From contig NW_019091398.1 in assembly GCF_001949145.1 (NCBI RefSeq), positions 413,637 through 475,471 on the forward strand: DNA of 61,835 nt, read 5' to 3'. Positions 50,751 to 61,835 of this stretch are shown piece after piece. The stretch is from Acanthaster planci (lineage: Eukaryota; Echinodermata; Asteroidea; Valvatida; Acanthasteridae). Within the stretch, counting starts at the first letter, position 1, and each line of letters opens with the position of its first letter. The notes below the pieces were generated by a model. That model did not search any database. It had not been told where the DNA came from and worked only from the letters and a program-made list of their open reading frames with translations. Both the position numbers and the translations under genes were made by a program.

Positions 50751-51050
50751 GGGGGGGCATGTGGCCAAGTGGTTAGGATCTGTGGCTTCCAATCATAGGG
50801 TTGGAGGTTCGAATCCAGCTGCTGGCCGTATGTTGCGGCCCTTGGCAAGTCACCTCACCCCTGCTTGTCTCTCTCCACCCAGGAATATAAATGGTGAACT
50901 GCACTAGCTGGGGATGCAACCTGCAAGGGACTGGCATCCCATCCGGGAGGGGGGGCAGAAATATTCTCAGTTGTTTCATACCACGGAAACCGGAGATAAA
51001 CACCAGCCTGACGAGCCGAATCGGCTCGGACCAAACTTTTTTTTTTTTCC
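50751..51050 (+). mobile_element. tRNA-derived SINE, full length with target duplication
   Basis: The head has A box TGGCCAAGTGG (about 50762-50772) and a perfect B box GGTTCGAATCC (about 50807-50817). The body continues TTGCGGCCCTTGGCAAGTCA and CTCTCTCCACCCAGGA, and ends in a T-rich tail. The 11-bp direct repeat CCTAAATCTAT flanks it at 50740-50750 and 51051-51061. The head is a retroposon promoter, not a functional tRNA gene. Confidence 0.85.
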
Positions 51051-51328
51051 CCTAAATCTATCATATTCAATGTAATCTTACAAATAGGGTGGTGCCAGAC
51101 TATTTGGGGTTCCATGCCTCACTTTCCTTTTTTTAAATGTTGTGTAAAACATTTACATGATAAATCACATATTTAGAATATTAATCTGGAAGGAATTTTT
51201 TTTTTCAATTTCATTGTTATTCTTGGACTCCCAAAATAAAAAAAAGTGGCTAATCTTGCTTTCAATTAAGTATGACTGACTTTGATATGAATAATAAAGT
51301 CGGTTCTTCGCCCAAGTGCCATCAATTC

Positions 51329-51598
51329 AATATGCACAGGTTCAGAGTGTATACAGTTGGTTGCCAGCACAAAATGAGACTGGCTCTTTTGTGCAGTCCT
51401 CTTCACTGCAGTTGGTGTAATGCTGAAGTCTTTCTTTAAGTCACTGCACCAACTATGCCTCACAGAAATATCAGGTTGCACTTTTGTGCTGTCTAATAAC
51501 TGTGCCTCACTTTCATGTGCATCATTGTGCAGTAGACCAAATGCAGTGAAGAGCCTGTGTCTTTTTTGTGCTGGCAACCTACTGAACCTGTGCATATT
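51329..51598. repeat. 270-bp inverted repeat upstream of KDM1B
   Basis: The left arm starts AATATGCACAGGTTCAG and continues GGTTGCCAGCACAAAA (about 51329-51405). The right arm is its near reverse complement (about 51525-51598). The arms are about 75 bases with small indels around a spacer of about 120 bases. It ends about 240 bp before the KDM1B start codon. It may be a foldback MITE; no target duplication was identified. Confidence 0.65.
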
Positions 51599-51840
51599 TG
51601 TGTTCCACATAAAAAACACATGCACAAGAGTGACTGTGGGCATTCATGCATATTTGTGCTGTTAAACCATAGTAAGATTACTTCATGTACATGTAAATAC
51701 AGTTTTTAATTAATATTCAAAGTTTAAACAAAAGGACCAGATACATGTAAATGCGTTAAATGTGAACTACACGTACATGGACTGGTCAGGACAGTGACCA
51801 GCCAATAGGAAACCTGTTTTTTCAGTGTGGTGAATTCAAG

Positions 51841-54800
51841 ATGTCTGGAAGAGTGAAGCGAAAACCAGAGAAGCTTCTGGATGAAGAAGAGGTAGCTTCC
51901 CCTAGTCCCAGCCCTGCAGGGGGTGGAGCACGAGGCAGCAAAGCCAAGTCAGGAGGCTCGGGGCCCAAGAGAGCCCACAGGAGTTGTGAGAAAGCTCGTT
52001 GTCCTGCCAAAATGCCGCTGTGCTCCATCAGTGCTCACGAAAGGTGTTGTACATGTAGCTTGCCATCGTTTAAAGAAACCATGAAATAGAAATATTTCGA
52101 TAAATTTTACTAAAACCCTTGAAATTGCATCTTCCGGTTTCAATTAACCTTATTTTGAATTTTTGTTTAGCAATTTTAACCCATATTTTGGAGCTTTATT
52201 GGTTTTTATGCTAATGCTTATTGGAATATTCATGAGCAGAACTATAATGTCATCCAAGGTGCCGAATTTCAATGTTGCACAGATTTGTGCACAGAAAATT
52301 TCCAAATCTTTTAGACACTGCTATCGTAGATTTCATTTTCTTTAGCAATTGATTGTTGTGTAAGTATATATAGCAATAAGCCAGCAAGCATCCTTTTCAC
52401 AGAAATGTTTTTCACATAGCAAATTTGGGGTTCACAATTTGAACATGAAAACATGCAACCTGAACCATGTCTTCCTGCATTCACATCAAAGCAAAAGTGC
52501 CCTCACTTGTCCAGAAATGCGTGGTCAATTTTGAATGTTTAAAAAAGTATGCCTTTCAGTTCACGTAACTCAAAAAAAAGATGTCAAACAGTCTTCATAC
52601 ATGGAAGAAGAGTACAGAGATACACAAGAAATGATTCTGAGAAAAAAACATTTTATGGATCCCTTTAATAAGACTTCAATCTCACACTTTTCAAAGCCCA
52701 CACATGTACAATTTCTTCAGCTACATATCACTCTGTGTAGGTGTACAAGCAGGGTTTGACAACGTCTTCAAGCCATAATGAGTTGGTGTGATATGATATC
52801 GATTTCAATTCCCTTGTATCCTTTTGGCATACAGGTGTGCTGGTAATGGCTACACGAGTAGATGGTATCATTTATCGGCAGGGGAACATTACTGCAATGA
52901 ATGCTTTGACTACTTCTATAGAAGGTAGATATGTAATCGAAGTAACGCTGTTTGGTGTACAGATAGATGCGTTGACAAACCGACAGGTTAACTGTGACGC
53001 TTGACTTCATTTTGAAATAGCAAGGGAAGTAAATAGGAGAAACAGTGCTGTCATAGATCGGTTGAATTTTACAGGCTGTTTGAAATGACTGTTGATGGAT
53101 TGTTTGGTTTAGGCACTGACCCAAAATGTTGAGTTAAAATGGAGCATTCCCTGATCCTGGGTTGTTGTATGTCCTACCCAGCCACCGTGTTGGCTTTGAG
53201 CAAGTCTCGCGTTGGAAGCGAGAGTGGAGCTGCACAGGCAAGACGGAGCCCAACCTCCGCACCTTCATGGTGGACCAGCTACTCCCCTACTGGCTACAGT
53301 GCAGCAAGCCAGGCTGTGGGAAATGGCGCACGCTGCCCAGGGGGCACGAAATCAATGCCGACGTCATCAGACAATTCACGTGCACGATGGGGAGAAAGTG
53401 TGAAGCTGACGATGGGGTGAGTGGGGACTGTGTGCTGTGCTTCTTATTCTTGCCATGTCTTCAGGCACGCAACTTTTCCGCGGATCAGCTGATTTCCTCG
53501 TTTTTCATTTCACACTCGTGTCGTTGAAAATTGAAAACTACTGTACAAAGTCTTGCAAAGAGTGGAATTTCCTCCTTTTTTTGTCAAATTCCTTGTTGCA
53601 TGCCTGTGTCTTCCAAAACATTTAAAATTTTTACTTTGTCATCACTCATTTGGCTATAAGAAAAAAAACCTTTTACCCTTTGAGTGTGTGTAAAACTCTG
53701 ATCCAGTTTGTTAGAGACACTTGTATATATGCATTTTTACTGTTTCTTTAAACTAACTGTCCCAGGTTTTATTTTTGAACAAAATTAGGATAGTAGTCTC
53801 ACGCTCATGGTTTCTGGGCTTCCAGTCTCAGATCAAAGTCATGCCAGGAGGTAGCTTTTGATGAATGCAGGAAAATGGAGTTTAACCAATAATCTGTGGG
53901 TGACATACTTGCTCTAGGAAAGTACCATCTCCTGTGATGAGGACGAAGACATCCGAGTCAAGCAGACCCTCCAGCCGGAGTGGCTGGAGACACTACTCTT
54001 CCCTCCCCTCCTCAAGAACTCCCCCGCTGCCCCATTCCTGGCATCTTACTTCCCAGATGGTGTAGGACTCAGCGCTACCTGTGAGCTCGTCAAAAAGAAA
54101 CCAGGTGTGTAGAAGTGATCATCTCTTTTGCACGGTAAACTTTATTTCTTAGAGATCCCTGAATACTCCGTTTTGTTTTGGAAGACCAAGAGAAAATAGG
54201 ATGCGCCAGGAGTCTCAGAGAAGGTTTACTCAATCTGTAACAACAGGAAATAAAGTTGATTTTTATGATGGAAATTGGTATTACTTTAAAAAATTTTTTT
54301 TATTAATTTAGGAGAAAGACATTCCTACAGTGGCACCTCCAACATACCAGGTAAAAAAAGATCAGAGCTTAAATGGTTAATTCTGTTCTTCTAAGTTGTG
54401 GTAAAATTCCTGTAAATAATGATGCTGAAATTTGCCATCTAGCAGATTTTAGATTTTAATGTTCTGAAATTGTTCCATGAGGCTCTGCTGATATCATTGC
54501 CGCATTGTTGCTATCCCATGTTTTCTGATGCCTAGTGGCCGGCGTCAGCCCCTACTTCCAGCCCTTCTACCAGCCAGATGAGCAGGGTAAGGCCATGTGT
54601 GTCCGGCCAGACATGATGGAGCACGACGAGATCCAAGAGTTCCCAGAATTCACCAAGGAGCAGCAGATGTACCTGGCACTCAGGAACCTGGTTATTGCCC
54701 TCTGGAGTACAAGCTGCAAGGTATGTTCACCTTCGCCAAGTCTTTGCCCCAAAATATGACTGAAATTGTGAGCCCACATAATTTTCACGATTCCCTTTTA

Positions 54801-57800
54801 ACCCCTTCTCACCGGGAAGCGGTAAGAGCTGCCGTAAAAATTGAGATCCCTCAGCCCGCTTTTCAGCTATTTTTCTCGGTCCACGCTTGAGCGAACACTG
54901 TGAAAGAAGGCAGACCCTGGCTCTTGTGTATATGGTAATTGGTCTTTGTGTGTAGCCCAGAAATGAAAAGAATGAATTTAAATCATAATCACCAGCTTCA
55001 CATTAGTCCTCACTTTGAAAAGAGGCAAGGGGAATGTGGAAGCCTGAGTAGAGCTGCATGCCACCGAACAATGAGCTTTTTCACTGTGTAATTCAAAACG
55101 TGCAGAGCATGCAGGGCCACAAACCGAGAATTTGCGGTGTGGCAGGTGGCCTTCGTAGCCGAGCGAGGCTGGAATTCTCAGAGTCGGTTTTCAGAGAAAA
55201 GTCCCGACGTCAAGGGGTTAAATTCAGTAGTTTGCAATTTGCACTTTAAATTCGGTTTGAACCATTACAGGTCTTCCAGCCTAGCAAACGTAGGTAGGAA
55301 AGGTACCTTTTTACAAAGGCAATAATAAATAACATTTGTAAACTTAAAGCACTTTTCCCGATATATTAGAGTTCAGTAGAGCATGTAATGTGACTGCCTT
55401 TGGAATTTCCTAGGAGTTTTTGACAGTGGAGAAATGCAAACATCATCTGGTAGTCCGAGGGCTGATCAGAATTCGCTGCGCCCAGTTGTTGGTACCCATC
55501 ATCCACTTCCTCTCTCGGAAGGGTCTCATCAATACAGGCTTGCTCAGAGATCCACCAGGTGGGACGTTGTTACCACCGGAATTCAAGCAAGTAAGTCCTG
55601 GCTTCAATTGCCATCAAAACCTTTCGAAATACCAAATTCGAATGTCTAGGTGTGTGCTTACTAGAGTATTTAGGTTTGTGTTAAGAAAATACAGTCTTAA
55701 AGTGTCCTTTTCAATGTTAGTCACCTTCCGGAATGTTTCAGAGGTTCAGGGTTCGATTCCCTGTAGAGTGTTTATAAGGTGTTTGGTCACAATTGCTTTT
55801 GTTCTTCTGATCCTCAAGGGTCCAGTGGTCATCATTGGAGCAGGCGCAGCAGGCTTGGCGGCCGCTCGTCAGCTGACCAACTTTGGTTGTCAAGTGACAG
55901 TCTTGGAGGCACGAGACAGGATTGGAGGTCGTGTCTGGGATGACGACAGCCTTGGCGTGTGCGTGGCCAAAGGGGCACAGACCGTCAACGGTTGCATCAA
56001 CAATCCAATCTCACTAATGTGCGAACAGGTAACATTGTTTATGGGCATTTTCTTGCTCGCGTTTGATGCTTCTGTTTCTAATTTCAGTGGCAAGTTACAT
56101 TTCTCTCCGGCGAAAATCAGCCTTGAAGCTTCTGTAAAAACTAGCGAATACCCAAGTCCAGTCAGTGTTTGTTATTTTAGAACTTAATATAAACAACTCA
56201 TTGTCTCTGTTCACCATTTTTCTATTGTTTCTACAATTCTAAATTTGATATCTTATAATCACCTTTGCCCTGTCTCAGGCGGGTCTGAAGATGAAGCTCA
56301 TCCAGGATAGATGTCATCTCCTGGAAGGAGATGGCAAACTCATCGATGCCTCCCTGGACCGAAGGGTTGACTTCCATTTCAATGCCATGCTGGATGCCAT
56401 AGCAGAGTGGAGGAAGGACAAGACTCATTCTAATGATGTTGCCTTGGGAAGTAAGCTGATCAGATGAGCTGGAGAATTCAACGATTTGTTGTATTTGAGA
56501 AGTTGGTGTGTGAGAATATCTCAAGCACCAGACGATTGACAGTCCAAAAACTGGAGCGTAATTTTTTGTTTAGGGAAATAGGTCACTTCAACGGTTTTGT
56601 CTGCAGGAAACCCAATGAAGCCAAAGTTTATGTCATTTTACTTAATTTTGACAGAGAAGCTTTTCGAGTTCCACCGGATCTTCATGGAAGAGACTAGTCT
56701 GACTTTCACTCCGACCGAAAACAGATTACTTCAGTTCCATATCAGCAACCTGGAGTATGCCTGTGGCTGCAATTTGTCCAAGGTAACTAGTGAGGAGATG
56801 TGCTCTGCACGTTATCTTGGTTCCTTCAAGACGGCTCTTGCATGTTGAATAGTATCATTGACGAGGCTAGTATTTGAGGAACTAAATGGCTTTTGGTGGC
56901 TAAATGACATTTGCTGTAGATATAATTTCCGTTTGCTAGCATCAGTATTGCTATCACACTGGTGTGTCATACTTGCAGTTCTAAATTATAACATTTTGTG
57001 CAATGATTTGAAGGTCTCGTCGTTACATTGGGACCAGAATGAGACCTTTGCCCAGTTTGCTGGTGACCACACCCTGCTTCCCGACGGCTACTCGGCAATC
57101 TTCAACCAGCTGGCTGAGGGACTGGACATCAGGTTGGGTCAGGCTGTGGTTAGTGTGGACTACTCAGGACAAACCACGGTGGTCACAACACGAAGTGGGA
57201 AAGAATTTAAGGCTGCCAAGGTTGGTCATTTTGAAATTATTAGTTGAACTTGTAATTGGGATTTTGTTGGATCAGATTTCACCGGCAACCAAGATATCAG
57301 TTCTAGATCTGATTTTCATTCTGCATTAACCACTTGATGCCGAATGACGTGTAAATGCACATAGTTTTCCCTATTTGTTCCACGGAGGATGTGTACTCTT
57401 GTTCAAGAATTCTTTTCTCATTTCTGCTGTTGGCGTATTAACGCCTGGTGCGTTGTTGGGTCCAATTGCAATCTTGAAGGCTTTGTGGGTAAAAGACCTG
57501 CCCCCCAGCAGCTTTTTTGGGTAAGAAAAATCCGACATTAACTAGTTAATGATTGTATAGCTGAGTTCTCAGAACATTCAGGAAAAGAATGTAGAGCTAG
57601 GGACTTGATATATTACAAAGATTGTAAGAGAGCTTGTATTCAAGCAAGCAATATGCCACTTCATCAGCAGTTTCTCTCTATCTTTAGGTTCTTGTAACTG
57701 TACCCCTGGCCATACTTCAGCAGGGCCTGATCGACTTCCACCCTCAGTTACCCACTATAAAGCAGCAGGCTCTTCGCAATCTAGGAGCCGGTATCAGTGA

Positions 57801-59644
57801 AAAGGTATTTCTGTTTGAAAAAGAATAGATATCCAAAGATACAACCAATTTTGCCAAAATTGCTTTCAGAAGGATTTGATTTTTCCCTTAAAGGGCAGGG
57901 CCTCATTCTCAATTTCTGGTTTTTTTTCCAGATTGCTTTGAAGTTTCCTCGGAGCTTCTGGGGCAAGAAGACGTTCGGATCAGATTACTTTGGCCACACC
58001 CCCTCTATCGACGACAGACGAGGCTACTTCAGTGTGTTCTATGACATGACGCCAAATGTAAGTTTTGATTAGAAGGGCAACCATAGATTGTTTACATTGA
58101 TTATCCTGATTGATGATTGGTTGAATGATTGATTATTGTTTATCAGAGCAAAGACTGCCACGTCCTGATGACAGTACTGAGTGGTGATGCCGTTGAGAAG
58201 ACCAAAGATCTGACAGATGAGCAGATAATTGCTGACTGCATGACCTGCCTGCGAGGACTGTTCCCTGAAGAGGTAACTAATACACATATTGAGGTCAGAG
58301 GTTGACAAAGGTCATAGGTCATAATCTATAAATACTAATAATTGAATTTAGTCAAGTACGTGTAACTATTACACAGCAAAATTTGTTCATTTGAATCCAA
58401 TTTGAGAACCTGGTCTCGGCATTTAGAGAAGATTGTAATATTGGTTCAGTTGATGGGCGATGTAAATTCAGAGACAGGTCTGTAGATAAAAAAATCACAC
58501 CATGCCCCATATTATCCCGTTTCCTTCACCCCACACGCATGTCACTCATTAAAATCCAGCCATCTTATCTGGTTTGTAGGATGTACCTGAGCCGATGAGT
58601 TATTTTGTGACGCACTGGGCCAAGGACCCAGATGCACAGATGACCTACAGCTATGTCAAGACCAGCGGGCACGGTGAAGACTATGACACCATGGCAATGG
58701 ACGTCAGCCAGAAGTTGTTCTTTGCAGGAGAGGTAATACTAATTCTTACCATGATGTGCACCTGTTAAAGCTTTTCTTAGGAGAAATGTTGACTGCAAGG
58801 CTACTCCGAGTGGTGGATATAACAGGCAGACAAGGCAGGGCGCAATTTAGGGCCGGAGGAAATCGGTTGACCTTGATTTGAGACAGACAGGGGAAAGGAG
58901 GGAAAAAAAGAGATTCTGGTCGGGAGGTCCACAGTGACGGTATTGTGAGAAAGGAAACCTGAAGAGCATTTTCTGTACCAGAATTTAAGGGATTTTTGTT
59001 GAGGGGTTGTTATGTCCATGTCCCGATAATATTCGGCTAGGGCTAGCTTCCACACGCCCATGGAAAATGACTGCCGTCATGGGCATAAATCCAAGGAGGT
59101 GAGGGGGGGACATCCCCCTCAATTGTTTTTTGGGAGGATGAGCTGTTTTTGTGGTGAAGAAATATTGACGTGGATAGTGAAGAGTTTTATGGACTTTTCA
59201 GCAACCAAAATGACTTTAAAAAGGGAGAGCAATAAAAAATATGCCAATTTGGTTTTTGCAAGGGCTGAATACCATAGAGCAAGGACCCGTGTACACCTGT
59301 TATCATTAACATCGCCCCCTTGTGTCTTATGGTGTAAGCACCCCCAGCCGCTTTTCAAAGTTCCTGGCCCAAATTCACACCAGTGGCTACAGTGTCTTGC
59401 TGGTGGCTCTAACACCTGTAGGGGCAGGAAATTCTGACACCCTCAAGGGTGGTGGCGGTCTCTGAGCCATGCACATTCTGACAGTAGAATTAATGACATG
59501 ATTGGTCATTTGGGAATGTTGATCTCCTCACCAGTTTGACTTTGTTGCACCATTTTTCAGGCTACAAATCGTCATTTCCCTCAGACTGTGACGGGGGCGT
59601 ACCTCAGTGGAGTCCGGGAAGCCACCAAGATAGTCTCCTGCTGA
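51841..59644 (+). CDS. KDM1B: KDM1B (LSD2) FAD-dependent histone H3K4 demethylase, complete, 16 coding exons
   Basis: LSD2 oxidatively removes methyl groups from mono- and dimethylated H3K4 using FAD, acting in transcribed gene bodies and, in mammals, in oocyte imprinting. Exons are 51841-52043, 52835-52924, 53182-53416, 53918-54104, 54312-54350, 54536-54720, 55414-55590, 55819-56028, 56279-56450, 56655-56782, 57014-57220, 57688-57804, 57932-58057, 58147-58272, 58580-58732 and 59561-59644. Every phase agrees and they sum to 812 residues (human 822). All eight ligands of the C4H2C2 zinc finger are present (about residues 48-93), followed by a CW-type finger ([14 protein letters not shown]), a SWIRM domain (about 252-372) and the amine oxidase domain. 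The FAD motif GAGAAG is at 379-384. The catalytic Lys in GISEKIAL is residue 650, and the C-terminus has [17 protein letters not shown]. There is no LSD1-type tower insertion. Exon 5 is only 39 nt. Confidence 0.97.
53462..53606 (+). mobile_element. Small MITE with CAGGCATGCAAC termini, copy 2
   Basis: 145 bases from CAGGCACGCAAC to GTTGCATGCCTG, flanked by TGTCTT at 53456-53461 and 53607-53612. It shares nearly its whole length with 37365-37506 on the other strand. It lies in KDM1B intron 3, 45 bases after the exon 3 donor. Confidence 0.7.
54798..55221. mobile_element. TTAA MITE (TTAACCCCTT termini) in KDM1B intron 6
   Basis: Starts TTAACCCCTTCTCACCGG and ends GACGTCAAGGGGTTAA, giving inverted termini bounded by TTAA. 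The core shows no obvious match to the other copies. Confidence 0.65.
57326..57549. mobile_element. TTAA MITE (TTAACCACTT termini), decayed, in KDM1B intron 11
   Basis: Starts TTAACCACTTGATGCCG and ends CCGACATTAACTAGTTAA. The right terminus is damaged. Left-end similarity to the copies at 4084 and 27444 is clear for about 16 bases. Confidence 0.5.
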
Positions 59645-61835
59645 TAAACACTGTCGGGCACATGGAAGCATACAGGGAGAGAGTCTTTGTGAAAAGGGTG
59701 GAGATACCATGATGTATGGGGTGTTGTCACATCCAAGTGTAAATTTCAAATGAGCGTTTGTAAACAATCTCCTTTCCAAAAAATTCCTACAAACTAGATA
59801 CAGAAATCCTCGAAGCATGATATACCTCATGAAGGAGGAATTACCCTCGCAGAAAGATAGTGTGACCTACAATGCTTCCTTTGTTCTATTTTAAGTTCCG
59901 CCCACAGGCAGTTATAGCCCCCTCCCTTATTACATGTACTCCACATCTCTTCCTGCACTTCCTAAACTCGTTCCTATAAATGTGGCAGTGCTGCTTTTTG
60001 AAATTAGCTACCTCAACAAATTAAATCCTTTTTTTTCTGTTGAATAATGCCAAAATGGTTTGCAATTTCTGTATCTTTGTTGTTTCAGTATACATTAGGA
60101 CTAATGGTGGTGTTTTGTGCTGCAAATTGCTGGCAACTGTAAATACTGTGAATGGTTTGCAAGTTTCTTTTTCATTTCTCACAAAATATTGAATATTGAT
60201 TCATTTCCTTATGGCTTGGCCTATTGGTGTAAAATTATTCACATTTCATGAATGGAAATGCAGCAATTTTGTGCTGTTGAAATTAGCATTGCTCAATTGG
60301 ATATATGCTGTGGTGACGATCGTCTGGGCTAACCTGTACGGCATCCCAGATCTGTGTTTTTGTGAAAGAGTTTGCATAAGATTTTAGGAAAGTATTATCT
60401 TTTAGCTTGCCTTTTGAAAACGACAGAAATAGGTTGCATTACGAAGGATTGATGGTTCTTTAAAAATGGCAAAAACAGGCTGATGTAGGCTGATTTGATT
60501 TTTTATCACTGCCAGGGCTCACTAGTTTTGTAAAGTTGATGTAACGTATCAGACAGAAGTAACCGTTGTTTCCTTCAGTTTTTGTATAGTACTAGTCATA
60601 TGTGTACCATTGTTCAACTGTCTGTGCCAGTATTGTTGTTAAGGCTGACACAAGTCATCAAGCCTCAAGTCACAAACTTCTCAAATATCCCACGAGCTAG
60701 CTTCTCTTTACAAGTCCTTGATGACACTTTCACTGGTCGTGTGAAAGAGTGGACTATGCACAAAAACTAGGCTGCGCTAGTGTGAGTGCTTCAAGCTCTA
60801 ATGGGAGGTATTGGCTGACAAATCTTCAGTGCTTCCTGAGGTGTCTGGTTCTACCTGACGAAAAAAAAGATGCTGCTGCTACTGTTTTCACTTGCTTGGA
60901 TCAGATGGAAATCAATCCGGTGCACTTCATCTCAGCCTTGGACCGAATTAATGTAGAAAATGGCTTGAGAGAAGCTGTTGGGTTTAAAATACAGGCTTCG
61001 ACGTGGTAGCCATCTTGTGGGGCATTTTGTTTTTTATTTCACATGCTCTGCACAAAGGTGGTTTCCCTATGTTCAAGAACTGCCATGCAAGATGGCCGTC
61101 ATGCAGAGCCGCTATTGCAGGTTGTAAGCTGAAGGACATTTTACCACTCTTGGCTTTGTCAGCAGCTCCAGTCCCATGACTGAAGATTGGACTGACACAC
61201 TGAGGGATACTGGCAGTAAGATCAAGTCCCCTCATACAACTCCAGGACGGTGGTTATGCAGTTGGATTACGCTTGTTCATTCAAAGCCTTTAAATGGTGG
61301 AGTGTGTGAGACCAAAGACAACAGCAGAAGTGAAGCCAAGGTCGCAAAAATTACCTTTGAATATTTGCATTGATGTAATGTTTTAATGTGATGTTTTACT
61401 GTTTGTGTCTCTAGTGCTGCAGAAATGTACAAAGTTTGAGCAAAGATGTAATACTTAGTTGTATTTATTGCAGATGTGAGAAGTGATTCTTAATTTCTTG
61501 TATGTAGTCATTTTTGTTTCATGTCAACGAGAAATGTGGCAACTTTTTCAGAAAAGAGTCGGGGGGGACGGCTAACAGTGATACTTTTGCATGCAGTTCA
61601 CAAGATGCATCTGTGCGCCAGTGTTGTGTGAATAGCAGTGATGTCATGACACTGGCTACATTTGCTGTATTTTGCTTTGACCATTTCAGAGTAAAACAAG
61701 TTTGTAAGCAGTGGCATAGCCAGGGGGGAGTACCCCCCACAAATTCCCTGGTGCCCCCCACTGAAAAACAAACAGAGGAATGGATATTGAATAAGGCTAA
61801 CAAAACTTGCCCCCCCAAAAAACACACCACTGAAA
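59645..61835. other. KDM1B 3' flank; no gene recognised
   Basis: Downstream of the KDM1B TGA there are only short open frames with no recognisable domain. An ATTAAA variant lies at 60020-60025, but the polyadenylation site was not determined. A CAGTGG-ended repeat occupies the last 130 bases. Confidence 0.6.
61709..61832. mobile_element. Short repeat with CAGTGG termini (hAT-like), at window edge
   Basis: Starts CAGTGGCATAGCCAGGGGGG and ends CACACCACTG, with G- and C-runs inside. The CAGTGGCRTAGCCAG start is typical of some hAT-derived repeats. The window ends three bases later, so the target duplication cannot be checked. Confidence 0.5.

Larger units (their letters stand above)
45483..51840. 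other. Intergenic region between the head-to-head VPS13B and KDM1B genes
   Basis: The two genes are transcribed away from this 6.4-kb interval, so both promoters should lie in it; no core promoter element was pinned down. It contains a MITE end (46095 onward), a SINE fragment (about 46776-46855), a 97-bp hairpin element (47382-47478), a 592-N gap (49331-49922), a full SINE (50751-51050) and an inverted repeat (51329-51598). TAGTTGGG/CCCAACTA motifs recur near 47200-47300. No gene was recognised. Confidence 0.7.

Noticed and set aside
50751-50830. Possible tRNA gene
   Set aside because: The A and B boxes are good, but no cloverleaf with paired acceptor stem is present, and the SINE body, T-rich tail and target duplication show a retroposon.
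1-61835. Operons, CRISPR arrays, integrons or phage-like modules
   Set aside because: All recognised genes are spliced animal genes, and no regularly spaced direct repeats with unique spacers were seen.

Overview
The window is eukaryotic nuclear DNA. It holds split genes with GT-AG introns, a few hundred bases to several kb long, and many small transposon relics. There is no operon structure, CRISPR array or prokaryotic signal. The three genes encode animal proteins close in length and domain order to their vertebrate orthologues. The repeat style (TTAA-flanked MITEs, hAT-like MITEs, a tRNA-headed SINE, a decayed LINE) suggests a marine invertebrate deuterostome, perhaps an echinoderm. The species cannot be fixed from the sequence alone. 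Two assembly gaps are present (20296-20410 and 49331-49922).

Layout from left to right. (1) 458-10360, minus strand: the 5' part (six coding exons, 318 codons) of an E2F1/2/3-class transcription factor, closest to E2F3. Its transactivation end lies beyond the left edge. Its fifth intron (573-5378) has the AT-AC ends and branch site of a minor-spliceosome (U12-type) intron. E2F-like sites lie upstream of its start. (2) 10361-14322: intergenic, with a dead non-LTR retrotransposon split by a foldback MITE. (3) 14323-45482, minus strand: complete VPS13B (COH1), reconstructed as 49 coding exons and about 4165 residues, with every splice phase agreeing except one 1-nt frame break in exon 13. Its 3.5-kb intron 28 holds a degenerate rhodopsin-type GPCR pseudogene. 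(4) 45483-51840: intergenic, with one gap, a 97-bp hairpin element, a SINE and an inverted repeat. (5) 51841-59644, plus strand: complete KDM1B (LSD2), 16 coding exons and 812 residues. (6) 59645-61835: 3' flank with no further gene.

The genes are not a functional cluster: a cell-cycle transcription factor, a Golgi/endosomal bridge-like lipid-transfer protein and a flavin histone demethylase. VPS13B and KDM1B are head to head about 6.4 kb apart; E2F and VPS13B are in tandem. I found no previously undescribed molecular system. The strongest observations are the AT-AC intron, the hAT-like MITE whose target duplication overlaps a VPS13B splice donor, the nested GPCR relic, and the set of small transposons with readable termini and target-site duplications. 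I worked out exon boundaries by hand from splice consensus and phase, so single-base errors are possible.
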